DNA of 64,000 bases from positions 84,527 to 148,526 of the forward strand of contig VXCM01001508.1 of NCBI GenBank assembly GCA_014773175.1, in the 5' to 3' direction. The notes beneath the pieces are model-generated. The model was not told the origin of the DNA. It saw nothing but the letters and a program-made list of their open reading frames with translations, and searched no databases. Numbering within the stretch: position 1 is the first letter of the stretch; the number at the start of each line of letters is the position of its first letter. The stretch is from Lucifuga dentata. Its lineage: Eukaryota; Chordata; Actinopteri; Ophidiiformes; Bythitidae. This document shows positions 25,942-38,579 of this stretch, piece after piece. The translations under genes and the position numbers were made by a program.

Positions 25942-26975
25942 TTGCCCAAATTCCATCCCTATTAATATTTTCTTTCTTGGAGAGGTCAGACAAACAAATT
26001 TTAAAAATGAGACACAAATGTACTTGATTATTTATCTTATGTAACAAAAAAACTCAAGTTTCCACACTGTGATCTGAGCGTATATCAGCTTTTCACCACC
26101 TGATATAAAAAAAGGAAATATTTCCTTTCTGAGGTAGGGTTTGCTGATGTAACTCTATCAGTCTTCCTGTCAAATGNAAAAAAAAAAAAAAAACTATTAT
26201 ATTGTTATTATCTGATGGTGACTGATGCATAAAGACCACAGGTGCATTCATCGAGAATTATTACACTTATGTACACACACACACACACACACACACACGT
26301 ACATGCTGTGCAGCATCAGAATGCTAAAATAATTTCTTTTTCTTTTTTGCAGTAGATTAAAGCAGTGAGAGGCAACAGGAAGAAAATTAAAATGCAAACT
26401 ACTTTTTCTTCTAATTCCATCACACTTTGATTCATTTTAGTCTGATGAAGAAGTTATTTTGATCCAAATTACAGAATGGATGATAAATGTCATTCTCAGT
26501 GGCATACTGGAAATTATCACTGCTTACATATGACCACAACTAAGAATACATAATCTTACTGAATTCTTTAAAGTTCTCACACTGTTCTTTAAAACATTAT
26601 CATTCTAAAACAAATCAATACTTATCTTCATTTTGATGACATCACTGAGAGTGTAACTTTACAAAATAATGTAACAATTCATGAAAAAGGACTATAACTT
26701 TGACGTCATGATTTTTGAGAGTTTTACTCTTTGAAATATTAATTTTTTTTAACCTACTTTTTGGTCACAGATGATTTGGTCTCTTCAGAACTCTGTGCAA
26801 GTGGATTACCATTCATATGTCATAAGCAGCCCTCATTTGAATTTGTAATTTTGATTAAGTTATTTCAGATTTGTAGTTCTTTTATATTAAATATAGTGTT
26901 TACTCTCTGTAATTAGAAGGACTGGCAGTGTTGAGTGATGCCATCTTTCTGTTGATGTTGCAGTTTTGGTGTTCT

Positions 26976-27048
26976 AGACATGCCTGAAGACCACCAGAGA
27001 CATGCCTGAAGACCACCGGAGAAATCAGGTGATTCACCTGATTTCTCC
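26976..27048. repeat. 22-bp direct repeat followed by a 15-bp-arm palindrome
   Basis: AGACATGCCTGAAGACCACC occurs at 26976 and 26998. Immediately afterwards GGAGAAATCAGGTGA and its exact reverse complement flank a single base (27018-27048). No gene explains it. Confidence 0.8.
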
Positions 27049-28794
27049 CTATAGTGGGTACCGTGACTGAGCTCATCACCCCACTCCACCTCCTTCCATA
27101 TTCCAAAAACAGTTCCTTCACTCATGTGACCTGATGGTACTGTATGGGAAGATATTCAATCAAAAACAAAGAGGAAGAAGTGACAGCAGCTAAACCCCAT
27201 GAAGTAAACAGCAGCAGGACAGTGAGGATTAAGATTTTATTGGCAGCTCAGAGGTCAAAGGTCAGGTCTCTGTGAAAGTGAGCAGATGAATTTCAGAACT
27301 TCTAAGGTCACAGCAAATGTGACATACAGCAAATCACCCAGGAGAGAGAGGTCAAGAGGAGCATCTCAGGCTCTCATCCTGGGCTGACCTCTTTATTTAC
27401 TGACCCTGAAAAATGCAATCTGAAAATCTGGACTTTAAAAAGTAGACTTAGGGTACTGAATGGTAAATACTTTGTTTTGCTAGGGTTGAAAATGAACCTG
27501 CAATGACAGATCTATGAATAGAAGCATGTACTCCTATTGACTAAACATTCCCGAGAATGTAAGCAGGGAGACCTCATGTCATGGAGACATGTTTGCTGCT
27601 CTGCATCATTTAAATGTCTTTGATCAACATGGTGCCCAAAATGATTATCAGAAAATGGTATAAAGAGAGAAGTCAGCAGAGTATACATGTGTGTGGGAGT
27701 GTGTGTGTGTGTGTGTGTGTGTGTGGGCAGCAGGTCTGCATTCCTCAGGGATAACCTTATCTCCCTCCTGCTGCGTTTAAGGACCTCTGAACTGGAGGTG
27801 CAAAACACACACAGCCACAAACAAACAAACATGCTGCGATAAAGTAGCAAGACACATTTAATGCATCACAGAATACATTAAAAGAAGCTTTAACTGATCT
27901 ACTAACCGCTTCCAACATGGGATAAGGTGAATTTGTGAAGGTTGTAATTTTGCTCAGATCTGCTTCTTTTATCATTCTTTACACGCAACTGGAATCTCCA
28001 GCAAGTGGAGGCCAAAAATTGATTCTAGTTGAAGAGACAATTGAGTCGAACAGTTTTGATAGTGGCTCCTAATCACTCCTAATCCTTTTTCTTTCAGTTT
28101 CGATAGGACGATCACAGTATTATCACACCCACTGACATGCTGGGAGATCTATCCTTTGTACCACAAAGTGTCTTCATTTTCAGAAAGGACTCTGACCATC
28201 AGGCTTACAATGCATTGATTTGTCAGGACACAGAGTGCCTGAACAATGAGATGCATACACAGCGAATGTAAATGTGGCTGAGTGGCCGTTACCTACCGTC
28301 TGAATGCACTGAGTGATACTAACACACCTGATTGTTCAAGCCTCATCAGCAGTGGTTTTAAGATGTAAAATGTGGATTTAAGCTGCAATAACTCACTTGT
28401 ATTCACTGATTTAAAAACATTTGCACCAGTGACAATGGATGCCTGGAAAATAACTTCTCTTAGAGCAGACAAGGATGAAATGACCATCCATCTGGTCAAA
28501 TATGGTAGAAAGCAGAGTTATGTGGTGAAATATCAATTTATTTAAAACAGTGCTTCCCTATCAGAGCATGATAGGGAAGACTTAACCTCTTCAAGATTTG
28601 CTTCAGTGTTTATCACAGTCACAAAAATTTGTTTTGCTGACATGTCACACATCCAGATTGCAAGCTTCTTTTTCCTTGTGTTCAATATTCTCTTTTTTTC
28701 TAATAAAATATTACTTGTAAAATGCTGCCTCATGCTCTACCTTCAGCTGCATCTTCTATGAATGCATTGTCTTTTAAAATGCTATTATTCACTT

Positions 28795-29220
28795 TATATG
28801 ACAAAAAGACAGGAGGTGGAGCTGAAGGTGGCAGAATTGAAAATGTTAAAATTTTCACTGGGAATGACAAGGATGGACAAGGTCAAGAATGACTATATTA
28901 GAGCCACAGCTCAGGTTAGATGGTTTGGAGACAAAGCGAGAGAGGCAAGATTGAGATGGTTTGGCCATGTGCAAAGGAGGGATGCGGGGTATATCTGGAG
29001 AAGGATGCTGAAGATGGAGCTACCAGGCAAGAGGAGAGGAGGAGGTTTATAGATGTGGTGAGAGAGGACATGCAGGTGGGGTTGGTGCGACGAGGAAGGG
29101 TGCAGAGGACAGGGAGAGATGGAAGCAGATGATCCACTGTGGCAACCCTTAACGGGAGCAGTCGAAAGAAGAAGAAGAAGAAGAAGAAGAAGAAGAAGAA
29201 GAAGAAGAAGAAGAAGAAGA
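28795..29220 (+). mobile_element. 3' end of a non-LTR retrotransposon (LINE) with (GAA)n tail
   Basis: The plus strand encodes RWFGHVQRRDAGYIWRRMLK, a phrase typical of the C-terminal end of LINE reverse transcriptases in fish. It is followed by a short 3' UTR and a perfect (GAA)n tail at 29164-29220, as expected for 5'-truncated retrotransposed copies. Only a few hundred bases remain and the frame is not intact. The clade (RTE-like or L2-like) cannot be settled from this fragment. Confidence 0.65.
29164..29220. repeat. (GAA)n microsatellite
   Basis: Nineteen or so GAA units forming the tail of the LINE fragment. Confidence 0.9.
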
Positions 29221-29229
29221 TTTATATGA

Positions 29230-30470
29230 CAAAATCAAACACATATTAGAGAGACAAATTTAAGAAGCTTATCATAGAAAACAGATTTTTGTTCCTAAAG
29301 GGTGATATACTGTATATACATTTCAGCATGACATGAAAAAGAGGCTGCACAAAGACCATGTAACTGATCTGAGGTTAAAGGTCAAATATTCATGTACTCA
29401 AAACATTTTAGCCATAATTTACAAAACTGCACTTGTTTCTCAGTCAGTGACCAGTATGTTATTTTGTTCCCCAGGGGTATCCATTATTCATTTCAAAGAG
29501 TCGGTTGGCAGGGAGTTATCTGACTTACATTTGATTGCAGCACTTTTTTTTTTTTTTNCTTTTTTTTTTTTTTAGGCAGGAGGTGATTAAATCCTCCCTA
29601 AGATTAGAATGGAAGAAGATTTGTCTTGCGTATTATTCTATTTAGTCAGTCTGAAGCAGAGGTTTGGGCAGACTACGAGTGTGTCTGTGTGAGCACAGGC
29701 TGGTTTATCCCTCAGGCCAGAGAACAGAACATCTGTTCTGAGTGAAATCTTTTCACATCTTCACGTCCTCTGTGTCATGAGGTCACCCAAACCCATCGTA
29801 ACACAAGTTGTCTGCCATACACACAACCTTTTTACTCCACTAAAGCAAATTCAGCAGTGTGTAATCAGCTGTTTTCACTTCTATACTTTGTTCCCTTGTG
29901 TGTGTCTGTGTGTGTGTGTGTGAGAGAGAAGTCAGGTGGATGTTTCATTTTGTATTATTTGTACTTGTGTATGTGTGAGACAGAAGGGCAGATATTCTAT
30001 CATCACCATTGCAAATCTAATGCAGAGTAACAGTTGCATATCTCAAATTCCTTTAGTCTGATTCATACACAGCAGCAGATTTACACCTTCAGATTACTTT
30101 CATGTGTGTCTTTGCTGTTTGCTTTTTATTTTTACTGCATTGACCTCATGACACTGCCCCCCACCCCCAGTCTTCGTGGCGTCAACAAGCACTCTAACGA
30201 TGTGTGAGCTTTTGGGCATGTCTTGACAATGGCTTCTTTCGACAGGTGCCCATATCCAACCACTCAATCCTCCACCGAGGAGCTTTTGACTCATTTTGTC
30301 ATGCTAAACGAGACCACCGGAATTCCAGTTTAATCTGTAGAACCTGATTTTCATTTCGAAACAAACCAGTCAACTATGGGAAACTCCCTCCTTCCTTAAT
30401 TTCTCTTTTCAAATGTTTAGATATGCCTTTTTAGATAGTGTTTTTCTTAACCTTTGTTCTTCTTAAGTAG
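29230..30470. other. Intergenic stretch
   Basis: No gene recognised. Holds a poly-T run with a one-N gap at 29558 and a short GT tract near 29898-29921. Confidence 0.4.
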
Positions 30471-30479
30471 ATGATTACT

Positions 30480-30730
30480 GGCTTTAAGATCAGTTTTGAA
30501 GGCAAAATTAGATTAGCCGTGCAAGTTACCCGTATCCGGCCACATTTACGCACGGGCATTCATTACGCGGAATAATCAATTTCCTTTCTCCTCAGTGTGG
30601 AATTACTCGTCGCCTCATTTCATGGCACCTAAAGGCATCTGATTTAGGCCGCCGATCTTACATCGTTATATTGTTCCCGTCAGCTCTGTTAATTTGGCTT
30701 CAGATCCTGCTGTGAGGAAGCTGGAGGAAG
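30480..30730. promoter_or_regulatory. Candidate conserved non-coding element upstream of snai1
   Basis: This block is more balanced in base composition than its surroundings. It holds many homeodomain-like ATTA/TAAT cores and several CpGs, no ORF, and no simple repeat. Its position 1.3 kb upstream of a developmental regulator makes an enhancer plausible. Conservation itself cannot be seen here. Confidence 0.2.
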
Positions 30731-31660
30731 CTGGAAAAAGAGTTTCTCCTTTTATCTAAACGCAGTTTGCCACAGAGGACTGCAGCGTGGATGAATGAGG
30801 ATTCATGTGGAGGAAAGCAAAGCGAACAGCGTTTTAACCTGCCTGTCTCCCACCAACATCTCAGAGGAACAACCGTGAAAATATAAAATTTATAGGCTTA
30901 TCTTCCATTTTCTGTGAAATGTTCAATATCTAATAGAATTTTTTTTTTTTTTTTTTTACTGAAACGTGTGAGTGCAGCTTATTGTTAAAGTTTTAATTCT
31001 GCAGAAAACTCAAACCGATGCAGCTGTAACCTATGCGATGTTTTTCCACTTGTAAAACGTTACTTGTATTAAGTAATAATGTAAACTTTGAAACGATTAC
31101 TTTTAGAGATTTGCCATAAATCTCACTTTTCTGCTACCGTTTTATAGATAGTGCACATTACAAAAAATATAATGTAAATTATGCGCTTATAGATAATGCA
31201 TGTAGATTATACATATATAGATATAATATATATAGAGATATATATAGATAATGTGCACTTATAAACTGCGCATTATCCAAATTGTCAATTTAGTTGCAAT
31301 AAACGGTGATGAATGAGCCTACAGAGGACGCTACAGCTTCACTTTGTCAAAGCTACAGGAGCAACATGATGGAAAGGAATGGAGTAATGAATGGTCAAGA
31401 CATATTCGCCTATAATTTAGTTTATTTTGATAAACCTTTTTCATGTTTAAACTGAAATAATGCTATCTATTCATTGTTCTGCTTTGTTTTCCACAATGAA
31501 GCCTTATTGTGCATGTTTTACTGTTCAAGTAAACACATTTTGGCTCAGTTTTAGTTTGCATTGCTCGATCATCAATTCACATTTTAAATGAGTTTTTGTC
31601 TTCCGGTAATGGCCGAGTCATTCGAGGCTTGATTGTGCATTGCTGCGGCTTTCGGCACAT

Positions 31661-31795
31661 TGGGCACCTGTGGCGAAGTGCTTGTGACGCCCTGACGCGT
31701 GGGGTGTGTCTTTGGATTGAGATCTGCCCACCCACCCCACGTCTTCTCCCCTCTGGTCAATATATGAGGAGGCAACATTGCGATCCTTCAACAAG
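31661..31795 (+). promoter_or_regulatory. Probable snai1 core promoter (E2-box and TATA)
   Basis: A TATATGA motif at 31761-31767 sits about 190 bases before the snai1 ATG, giving a likely start near 31792 and a 5' UTR of about 160 bases. The E2-box CACCTG at 31665-31670, about 95 bases upstream of the TATA, is the site Snail proteins bind. Mammalian SNAI1 is known to repress its own promoter through such a box. Functional use here is inference. Confidence 0.45.
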
Positions 31796-31954
31796 ACACT
31801 TGATCATTTTATAGCTGACTTGTGGATCTTCGCATGTGTTTTCTCTCGCCTGGCTGCAGCTTTCCGTGGAGGAAATCAAAGGATCAGTGGGTCCAGCCCT
31901 CCGTGGATTTTTTTTTTTTGTTTTAATTTCATTTGAGAATCCAGACTTGCCAGA

Positions 31955-33454
31955 ATGCCTCGGTCATTTCTTGTCAAGAAATATTTTTACAACAAGAGGC
32001 CGATTTACAGAGAGAGTCATCTGGAAAGCCAAACTGGTAAGTTTTTCAGTTTCAGAATCTGTGACTGGATCTGACAAGTTCATGCAAAATCAGAAATGAC
32101 TCAATCACAGTTGCAGATGCGTCTTCATCAAGTTATCTCACTTGTTGGTGATAGTTCAACTAGAATGGGGCTGATAAGATTGGACATTTAAAGCACACGT
32201 CATGGGTATTTTGCTGAGAAAATTGTTGGAAGTTGAAGAGGACGAAGCATAGCAGTCAAGCCTATTTGAATGCAGAAATTGACTGTAACAAGATACCAAG
32301 AATGAAAACAAGTTTACTTGTGTTGACGCCTTAGATTATCTGTCCATTTAAGTGAAAATCCATCTGAATTCCTGTCTCTCTCTCTCTCTCTCTCCAGCCG
32401 TTGTCCCAGAATGCTATCCCCTTGCTGAACTTCCAACCCAGGACAACAGCTCTACCCTGACCTGCTATCCCACCAGCTTACTCTTCAGCATGGATACCCT
32501 GTCTGCACCCCTCTCCCCAATCACCCCCGTGTATCCCACACTGCCCGCTTCTCCTCGGGGACCACTGAACCTCAGCAGTTCCCCATCCAGCAGCAGCGGG
32601 GAAGAGGAAGAGGACGGTGGGCGTTCTTCAGATCCCCCCAGTCCAGATACTCTTCAGAACATCTTCTACTGTCTGCACTGCACTAAGAGCTACAGCAGCC
32701 TCTCAGCTCTGTCTTGCCACCAATTGTCCCACTGTGCTCAGGGGGTGCAGACCCCTTCTCTGCCCTGTGAGGCCTCACCACGCCCAGCCTTCCACTGCAA
32801 ACACTGCCCTAAGGAGTACACCAGCCTCGGGGCTCTGAAGATGCACATTCGGTCACACACCCTACCTTGTGTGTGTCCCACCTGCGGGAAGGCCTTCTCC
32901 AGACCATGGTTACTCAGAGGACACATCCGCACACACACAGGTAAGGCAACATTTCACATTGATTACAGAATGGAGCTCTATTAGCTTGTAAATGTAATGG
33001 TGGTCATTGATATTCATTGTTGCCTCCTGAGGTGTGAGCAAATGTTATTGCTTAGCAGGACACAGTCTTATCTTGGCCCCAGACTGACTATCCGTGAAAA
33101 GGTCAATTTGCACCAAGTTAGTCTAGTACTCCTAGGTGAGCAGTTAGAATTCTTTTGTGTGACACAGGTTTCTGTAGATAATTTAAAAAACAATGACCAG
33201 AGGACAGACCTTTTGGCCTGTAAATTACAGCTGGAGTTTTCCCTGAGGCTAACATTTTTCTCTCCTGAACAGGTGAGCGTCCCTTCTCTTGTCAACACTG
33301 TAACCGGGCCTTTGCTGACCGATCCAACCTGCGCGCCCACCTGCAGACCCACTCTGAGGTGAAGAAGTACCAGTGTGGCTCCTGTTCTCGGACCTTCAGC
33401 CGCATGTCTCTGCTGCACAAACACAATGCATCTGGATGCTGCCCTGCCCCATAG
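31955..33454 (+). CDS. snai1: Snail-family zinc-finger transcriptional repressor, probably SNAI1
   Basis: Three exons (31955-32036, 32398-32940, 33273-33454) encode 268 residues with consistent phases. Seen: the SNAG repressor motif MPRSFLVKK at the very N-terminus; a Pro/Ser-rich middle with an SGEEEED acidic run; then five zinc fingers, namely FYCLHC..., [50 protein letters not shown] and a final C2HC finger ending SGCCPAP. Family knowledge: Snail proteins bind CAGGTG/CACCTG boxes, recruit corepressors through SNAG, and drive epithelial-mesenchymal transition, gastrulation and neural crest formation. The SLUG-specific block of SNAI2 is absent. SNAI1 is preferred over SNAI3 because the neighbours map to human chromosome 20, but the divergent linker leaves SNAI3 possible. 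Which teleost duplicate (a or b) is not decidable. Confidence 0.85.
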
Positions 33455-34296
33455 ACTCACATTCCCCTGAACTGCCAGCTGAAGCTGCGTCTGTTCACCC
33501 TGATCAGAGCCGATGTACCAGGGGACGTTGTTGTTGCCAACTCACTCTGAACCATCCATGAGGATGGAAAAAATGCTCTGTTGTTTTTATGAAACAACTC
33601 CTTAAGTGCCTTCAATTTTTCAGGAGTCTGTATATTTTTAGGATGAATTGGTATTCGCTACATATTTTGTGCTCTGTCAAGTGTGTGAGTGTGTGTGTGT
33701 TTTGAGGGCAGCTGGATATGCAGTTAATTCCCAGGAAACTCCATCGGTGCCGGCCGGTCCGGGACTCTGGCCATGTTGCAGCTGCTTGGGTGTGTGTGTG
33801 TGTTGGTGTGTATGGGGGATGTCATTCCTCACCATACTATACATACATGGCATGTGTGCATATGAGCAAGTGTGTGTGTTGAGACAGCTGTCTGTGTATG
33901 GCGGACTGTGGAGGCAGGGTGCTGAGAGACGAGTTAGCTGTGACCTCGACGACAGGTGACTNATGGCGGACTGTGGAGGCAGGGTGCTGAGAGACGAGTT
34001 AGCTGTGACCTCGACGACAGGTGACTGTCCACTCGCCCCTCCTCACGCAAAACTCCACAAACACTTTCCACATACACATTGTGTTATTGGACATGAAAGG
34101 ACCACTTGAAATTGACCAAGATCACAACAAGCCTTCAATGTCATCAAAACAGTTCAGTTTTTACAAATGTTTTGGACATATTTTTGTAGAGAAGGTTTTG
34201 ACACAAATTTTATGCACCATCTTTTTAAAAACGTACTATTCAAATGGAAGTGATATGATTCCTTTGGCTTTTTTTCTGTCATGTGTACATAATAAA
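33455..34296 (+). other. snai1 3' UTR with polyadenylation signal
   Basis: The stretch after the stop codon ends at AATAAA (34291-34296). It includes a one-N gap at 33962 flanked by a 64-bp duplicate, so the real UTR is about 65 bases shorter than drawn. Confidence 0.6.
33898..34026. repeat. 64-bp duplicate around a one-base gap (assembly join)
   Basis: Bases 33898-33961 and 33963-34026 are identical apart from the N at 33962 between them; contig-end overlap. Confidence 0.85.
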
Positions 34297-35193
34297 GATT
34301 TGTTTAAAAAAAACAAAACAACCTGCTGTGGACTTGCTTTGTTTCTATATGAACATATATTGATTAGTATTTCAACATCATTATATTAACATTTCCTCAT
34401 GTGAGTTCACCTAGAAAGACATGACAGTTTGTGAATAGGCAGATAGAGCTGTGTGTTGTTGTGTTGGTGCATGTAGGGGCGGGGACATATTTGTGTGATG
34501 CTGAGTGATAAGTGGAACACCTGCACACACCTGCCAGGCTGTCAGCATACACACATACAAGCATACATGGAGGACACGTGAAGAGGTGGGGGGNGGGGTG
34601 CACAGGTTGACTGCAGGTGGGGAAAGAGAAATGGAGAAAATTATGGAGTGAAGGATAAAAAGGAGAAAGATGCTGATCAACTATCAGCAGAAGAGGCAAG
34701 TTAGTGTGAAATTAGCTGAGTGTGGGAATCCTGCTGACCCATTTCCTGCTGCAGGCGTGGCCCCTGATGGAAGCAGGGAACTTAGGCTCAAGACCAACAA
34801 ATATACCCTGGAGAGGCAGACTCTGGACTGGACTGACAGAAATCCACACAGCCATCTGCTCAGTAATGATTATGTTCCGGTTACCTTGTAGGAACTTTAG
34901 CGGAAGTCTGTGCTCATGAGCCCAGCTGAGGGTGAACATGCACATATGGCCGCAATGTGTCTGCAATCCCCACTGCCCTGCCGACCCTCAAACCGACGCC
35001 AGCATGTCTTAGTGAGGTCATGACGTGTTTTCTCCAATAGCTCTTGGTAGGTAAGAGTGTTGAGAGGTAGATGTGTGTGTCTCTGTGTGAGAGGGGGTTC
35101 GGGGGGAAAAAACTAGAGATCAGATTGCATGACTTAGCTTGTCTGGTGTAAACAGCACCCGAAAGATACATTCATGCATGCACAGGCAAATGT

Positions 35194-35198
<5 letters not shown>

Positions 35199-35253
<55 letters not shown>

Positions 35254-35279
35254 NACACACACACACACAAACACACAAA
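35199..35279. repeat. (CA)n microsatellite with a one-N gap
   Basis: About 40 CA units. The frame of the repeat shifts at the N (35254), so its real length is unknown. Confidence 0.9.
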
Positions 35280-35966
35280 CACACATCCAGATCCCACTCC
35301 CTGCCACACACACAATACAAACACACACCCAATAAATAGAGAGAGCATCATTTAGATCAAGGGGAATTTTTCATTTGTCTGTCAACCTATGTGGGCTGTT
35401 GTGCAGCGAGAGTGAGAGATGAGAGAATAATTTGGCTGCTGCACACCTACACAGACAATGATTTTTTTTTTTTTTTTTNGGGGGGGGAGGGGGGAATGCT
35501 GCTGCTGAAGTCACCTTGATTTCCCGACAGCATCATATTTGATGGGCACATAAAAGGGGCAGCAGGTGTGAATGAGTATATATATTTAGGAAAGATGCAC
35601 AATATGCTAAATATTGCTGGAGATGTGGGTGATTTCCCTTTTTTGCTACAATTTAATACAAAATTGCACTGCTGGGAGTCCCTCATATCAATATGTTTCA
35701 CTTCTTTTTGAAATTTAACTCTGACATGTTGCTAGGGGGGCATATTTGGGGTTTGCACCCCGTAGGAGGCAGTCTATCATTCTGTAGCTTTGAGGCAATG
35801 AGATCACTGGACCTGTCAGTGTTCTTTTTAAGTGTGTGTTTGTGTGTGCATGCGTGTAATATCATATTGGCCTCATCAAAGTGTTTCAATGTTCACAACG
35901 TTACGCATGCGGCCCCTGACTAATGTGACATTCCTGAGCCATTAGTGACAGACATACAATACTGCC

Positions 35967-35969
<3 letters not shown>

Positions 35970-36004
<35 letters not shown>
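35970..36004. repeat. (GA)n microsatellite
   Basis: Perfect GA dinucleotide run of about 17 units. Confidence 0.9.
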
Positions 36005-36014
<10 letters not shown>

Positions 36015-37750
36015 TTTCTATGCATTGCCCTTGTCAAATTATTAATTTGATTTTGCTGTAACCAGAAATAATGTTATGCAGACCTAGTCCTAAAGAAAAG
36101 GGGATTGTCATTCATTTTAATCATTTTACTCACACATTATTCCCACAGAAAAAAAAATGTTATTGCCTTGCTCTAAAAAGAAAAACAATAAAAAATGAAA
36201 TTGTTCCGTTTTTTTTTTTTTTTTTTTTTTTTTTTTGCAGATTACAATGCTCATTTTCAGTTACTCTCCTGGATGTTGCTCCATTCGTAAAGAATGGGAC
36301 TTTGGCTTAAATACACAAAAGCTGCTTGTTTGATAATTTGCAGCTGGATTTTGAAATGGAGTGTCGTCATCTTTGAAACAGAAAATATATGCTTGTCGCT
36401 AAACAATCATTCAGTACAGTCATAATATGTGTAGCAGAAAAGCTTACAGTTCTGCATAAACGCCAAGCATGATCTGCTCTATGAAGCAGCCGTGCATGTC
36501 AAAAAGAAACTTTCTAACATTTATGAAAGCTAAAATTCTGCGGTTTCTCTCCCTCAGTGTGTGTGTGTGTGTGTGTGTGTGCAAATGTTTAGGACACAGG
36601 AAGTGGTCTGTCAGTCTTGTATAAACATAACTCTTCTAAAAAAGTGCTGATATAAAGCATCTGGGTGCGGCTACAGCTGTTTGGATGTATGCACATATGT
36701 GTTGTGTATCTGTGATGCGTAGACTTCTCTCTGCCAGGCTTATGTTGAAGGTGAGAGAGTGTATTGCAGGAAGCGGCGCTGGCAGGGGTTGGAGAGTTGA
36801 TTCACTGAAGGATCAGGTTCAAGCCAGTCGAGTTAAGTCACTGGGTTAGAGTTTCAAACACTCTTACAGGCTGCTGTGCTCTTACACAATGGTGCTGCCC
36901 AAAGCTTCGCTGCCAAGCTCCTCTGCTGGAGCCATATGTCCTTCAGCCCTGTCAATATGTCATCCGCCTTTGTCCCAATGGAGAGGAGATTTCTTAAATC
37001 ACCCAATAAACTGACCACATTTCTCCAGGAGCATGTGATGACACAAATGAGATGATGGAGTCGCAGAGAGGGCGGGATGCAGAAAGTGACAGCATGAGGA
37101 TTGTGGGACAAGGCGAAGAAAGAGGGTGAACTGGGGATAAGAAGGTAGTGGGAGGAGGAACAAATGAAGCAATGAGGGAGATGGTTTTAGGGGAAGACAT
37201 TGGACATTTGGAGGAGGAGGAGGAGAGGGGGGGGGGGGNGGGGGGGGGGGGTGTCTGGTGAAGAATGAGTGGTTCTGTTTGCAAGCTGTTTATCAAATCA
37301 GTAGGGAGTAGAATTTGCTGAGGAATGCCACATGTTGCAATGTAGACTTGATCAATGACATGTGCTGTGAGGGCAGACTGCCCCAGTTTCCGTTTGGCAA
37401 AATTGTGACTATTCAGGGCTAAAATTCATTAAAGTCTCAATATCCTCAAAGACAATCTCACACGCAGACACACAAAGAGCTCAGATCTCTGGACAAATAA
37501 ACCAGTTTTACCCAAGGACAGGATATAGACTCTAGGAGGGGGTACACACCATTTCCTGCCCACCTCCGCACTCCTGCTGTCCCCTTCAGTGGTGTGTGTA
37601 TGTGTGTATCTGTGTGTGTTACATAGCTGATGCTCCGTTTCCTCCTAAACACAGACCCTCTGTGTCCCATCAGGTCAGAGGGTAGGACAAGCCATAAAGG
37701 GACAGGAGCATAAACAGATGAGATGCATAGGTTCTAACAGAGATTTTTAA

Positions 37751-38345
37751 AGGATCATACTGATGGTTTTGTATGTTTGAGCCCAGTATACTACCTGCAT
37801 ACATGTTACTACCAACTGCCACATTGGTGCCAAACACACCATTCCTGATAATTTTCCAAAAACTACAGGAGCTGTAAATTTTCAAGTTGTTTTTCCTATC
37901 TTCAAGGCATCCACTGGTTTCAGTTAATTCCAGTATACTATAAACATCAACTTGTAGAGATTTGAGACACGCTTGAGATAGATAATCATCACAGTGAACC
38001 ACACACTATTATTATTTTATGGCAAAGTTACTGAATTTAATCGATTCAACATGGAGCTACACAGAAGAAGATGTATGTCTCTGCCAGGGAATATAGTCCC
38101 AGGAGAAAATGGCTTTTACCAGAGAAATTAGACTGACAATGTCTTCTATAATCAAACATCTGAGTTAGCAGGTGAAACATTGAATTTTTTAGGTGGGTGT
38201 ATCATCTGAACATTTGATTTTGAAAGATTAGAGGATGTGGCAAAATAACACAAAAATAGGGTTATATATTTTGGAAAGTAGAATGTAACATGGTCATGGG
38301 TAGCATTTAGTGGGCTCAAACATGCAAAACCACCAGTATGGGCCT
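37751..38345 (+). mobile_element. Kolobok/T2-like MITE, copy 1 (595 bp)
   Basis: The element is flanked on both sides by TTAA (37747-37750 and 38346-38349). It starts AGGATCATACTG and its end, read on the other strand, starts AGGCCCATACTG. The terminal inverted repeats run about 35 bases with four mismatches. It has no coding capacity. TTAA target sites with TTAAAGG-type termini are the hallmark of the Kolobok/T2-MITE group; piggyBac shares the TTAA target but has CCY-type ends. The superfamily assignment is inference; the structure is directly visible. Confidence 0.75.
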
Positions 38346-38349
38346 TTAA

Positions 38350-38546
38350 CCATCCATCTAGAGCTAAAGGGTCAGTCACAGTACACTTTTATTTTCTATT
38401 AATTTATATTCAAACACAAGAAGAGTGTAAGAAAAAGTATCTGAATCCATTTGTATAACATTTTCATTTCTTTGCTTTAATTTTAATTCCCAATTTACAC
38501 ACAATTGACCAACTTGCATACACGTGACCCACAAAAATGTTTGCTG

Positions 38547-38579
<33 letters not shown>

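Larger units (their letters stand above)
23880..28760. other. Intergenic stretch, microsatellites and small inverted repeats only
   Basis: Contains (CA)n tracts at 24369-24429, 25907-25941 and 26274-26298, poly-A runs with one-N gaps at 24933, 25216 and 26177, an AATAG pentanucleotide patch at 25697-25719, a degenerate repeat of the words TCTCATGGGTTAGA at 25560-25650, a (GT)n at 27698-27725 and two hairpins (25784-25819; 27018-27048). No exon or RNA gene was recognised. Confidence 0.45.
34300..37745. other. Intergenic stretch rich in simple repeats
   Basis: Holds (CA)n at 35199-35279 (one-N gap at 35254), (GA)n at 35970-36004, poly-T/G joins at 35479, 34594 and 37239, a poly-T run at 36210-36236 and a (GT)n near 36557-36581. 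No exon or RNA gene was recognised. Confidence 0.45.

Noticed and set aside
26900..27125. Two overlapping minus-strand ORFs of 70-73 codons
   Set aside because: They arise from the 22-bp direct repeat and palindrome; no domain is recognised.
31955..33454. SNAI2 (Slug) identity for the zinc-finger gene
   Set aside because: The Slug-specific block after SNAG is absent and the linker is unlike SNAI2.
32738..33460. Minus-strand ORFs antisense to the snai1 zinc fingers
   Set aside because: Shadows of the real coding exons on the plus strand.
36854..37296. Minus-strand ORFs near a G-run gap
   Set aside because: Repeat-driven (GGA-rich) and interrupted by N; no homology recognised.
37751..38345. 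piggyBac assignment for the TTAA-flanked MITEs
   Set aside because: The termini begin AGG, not the CCY expected for piggyBac; the TTAAAGG motif fits Kolobok/T2 better.
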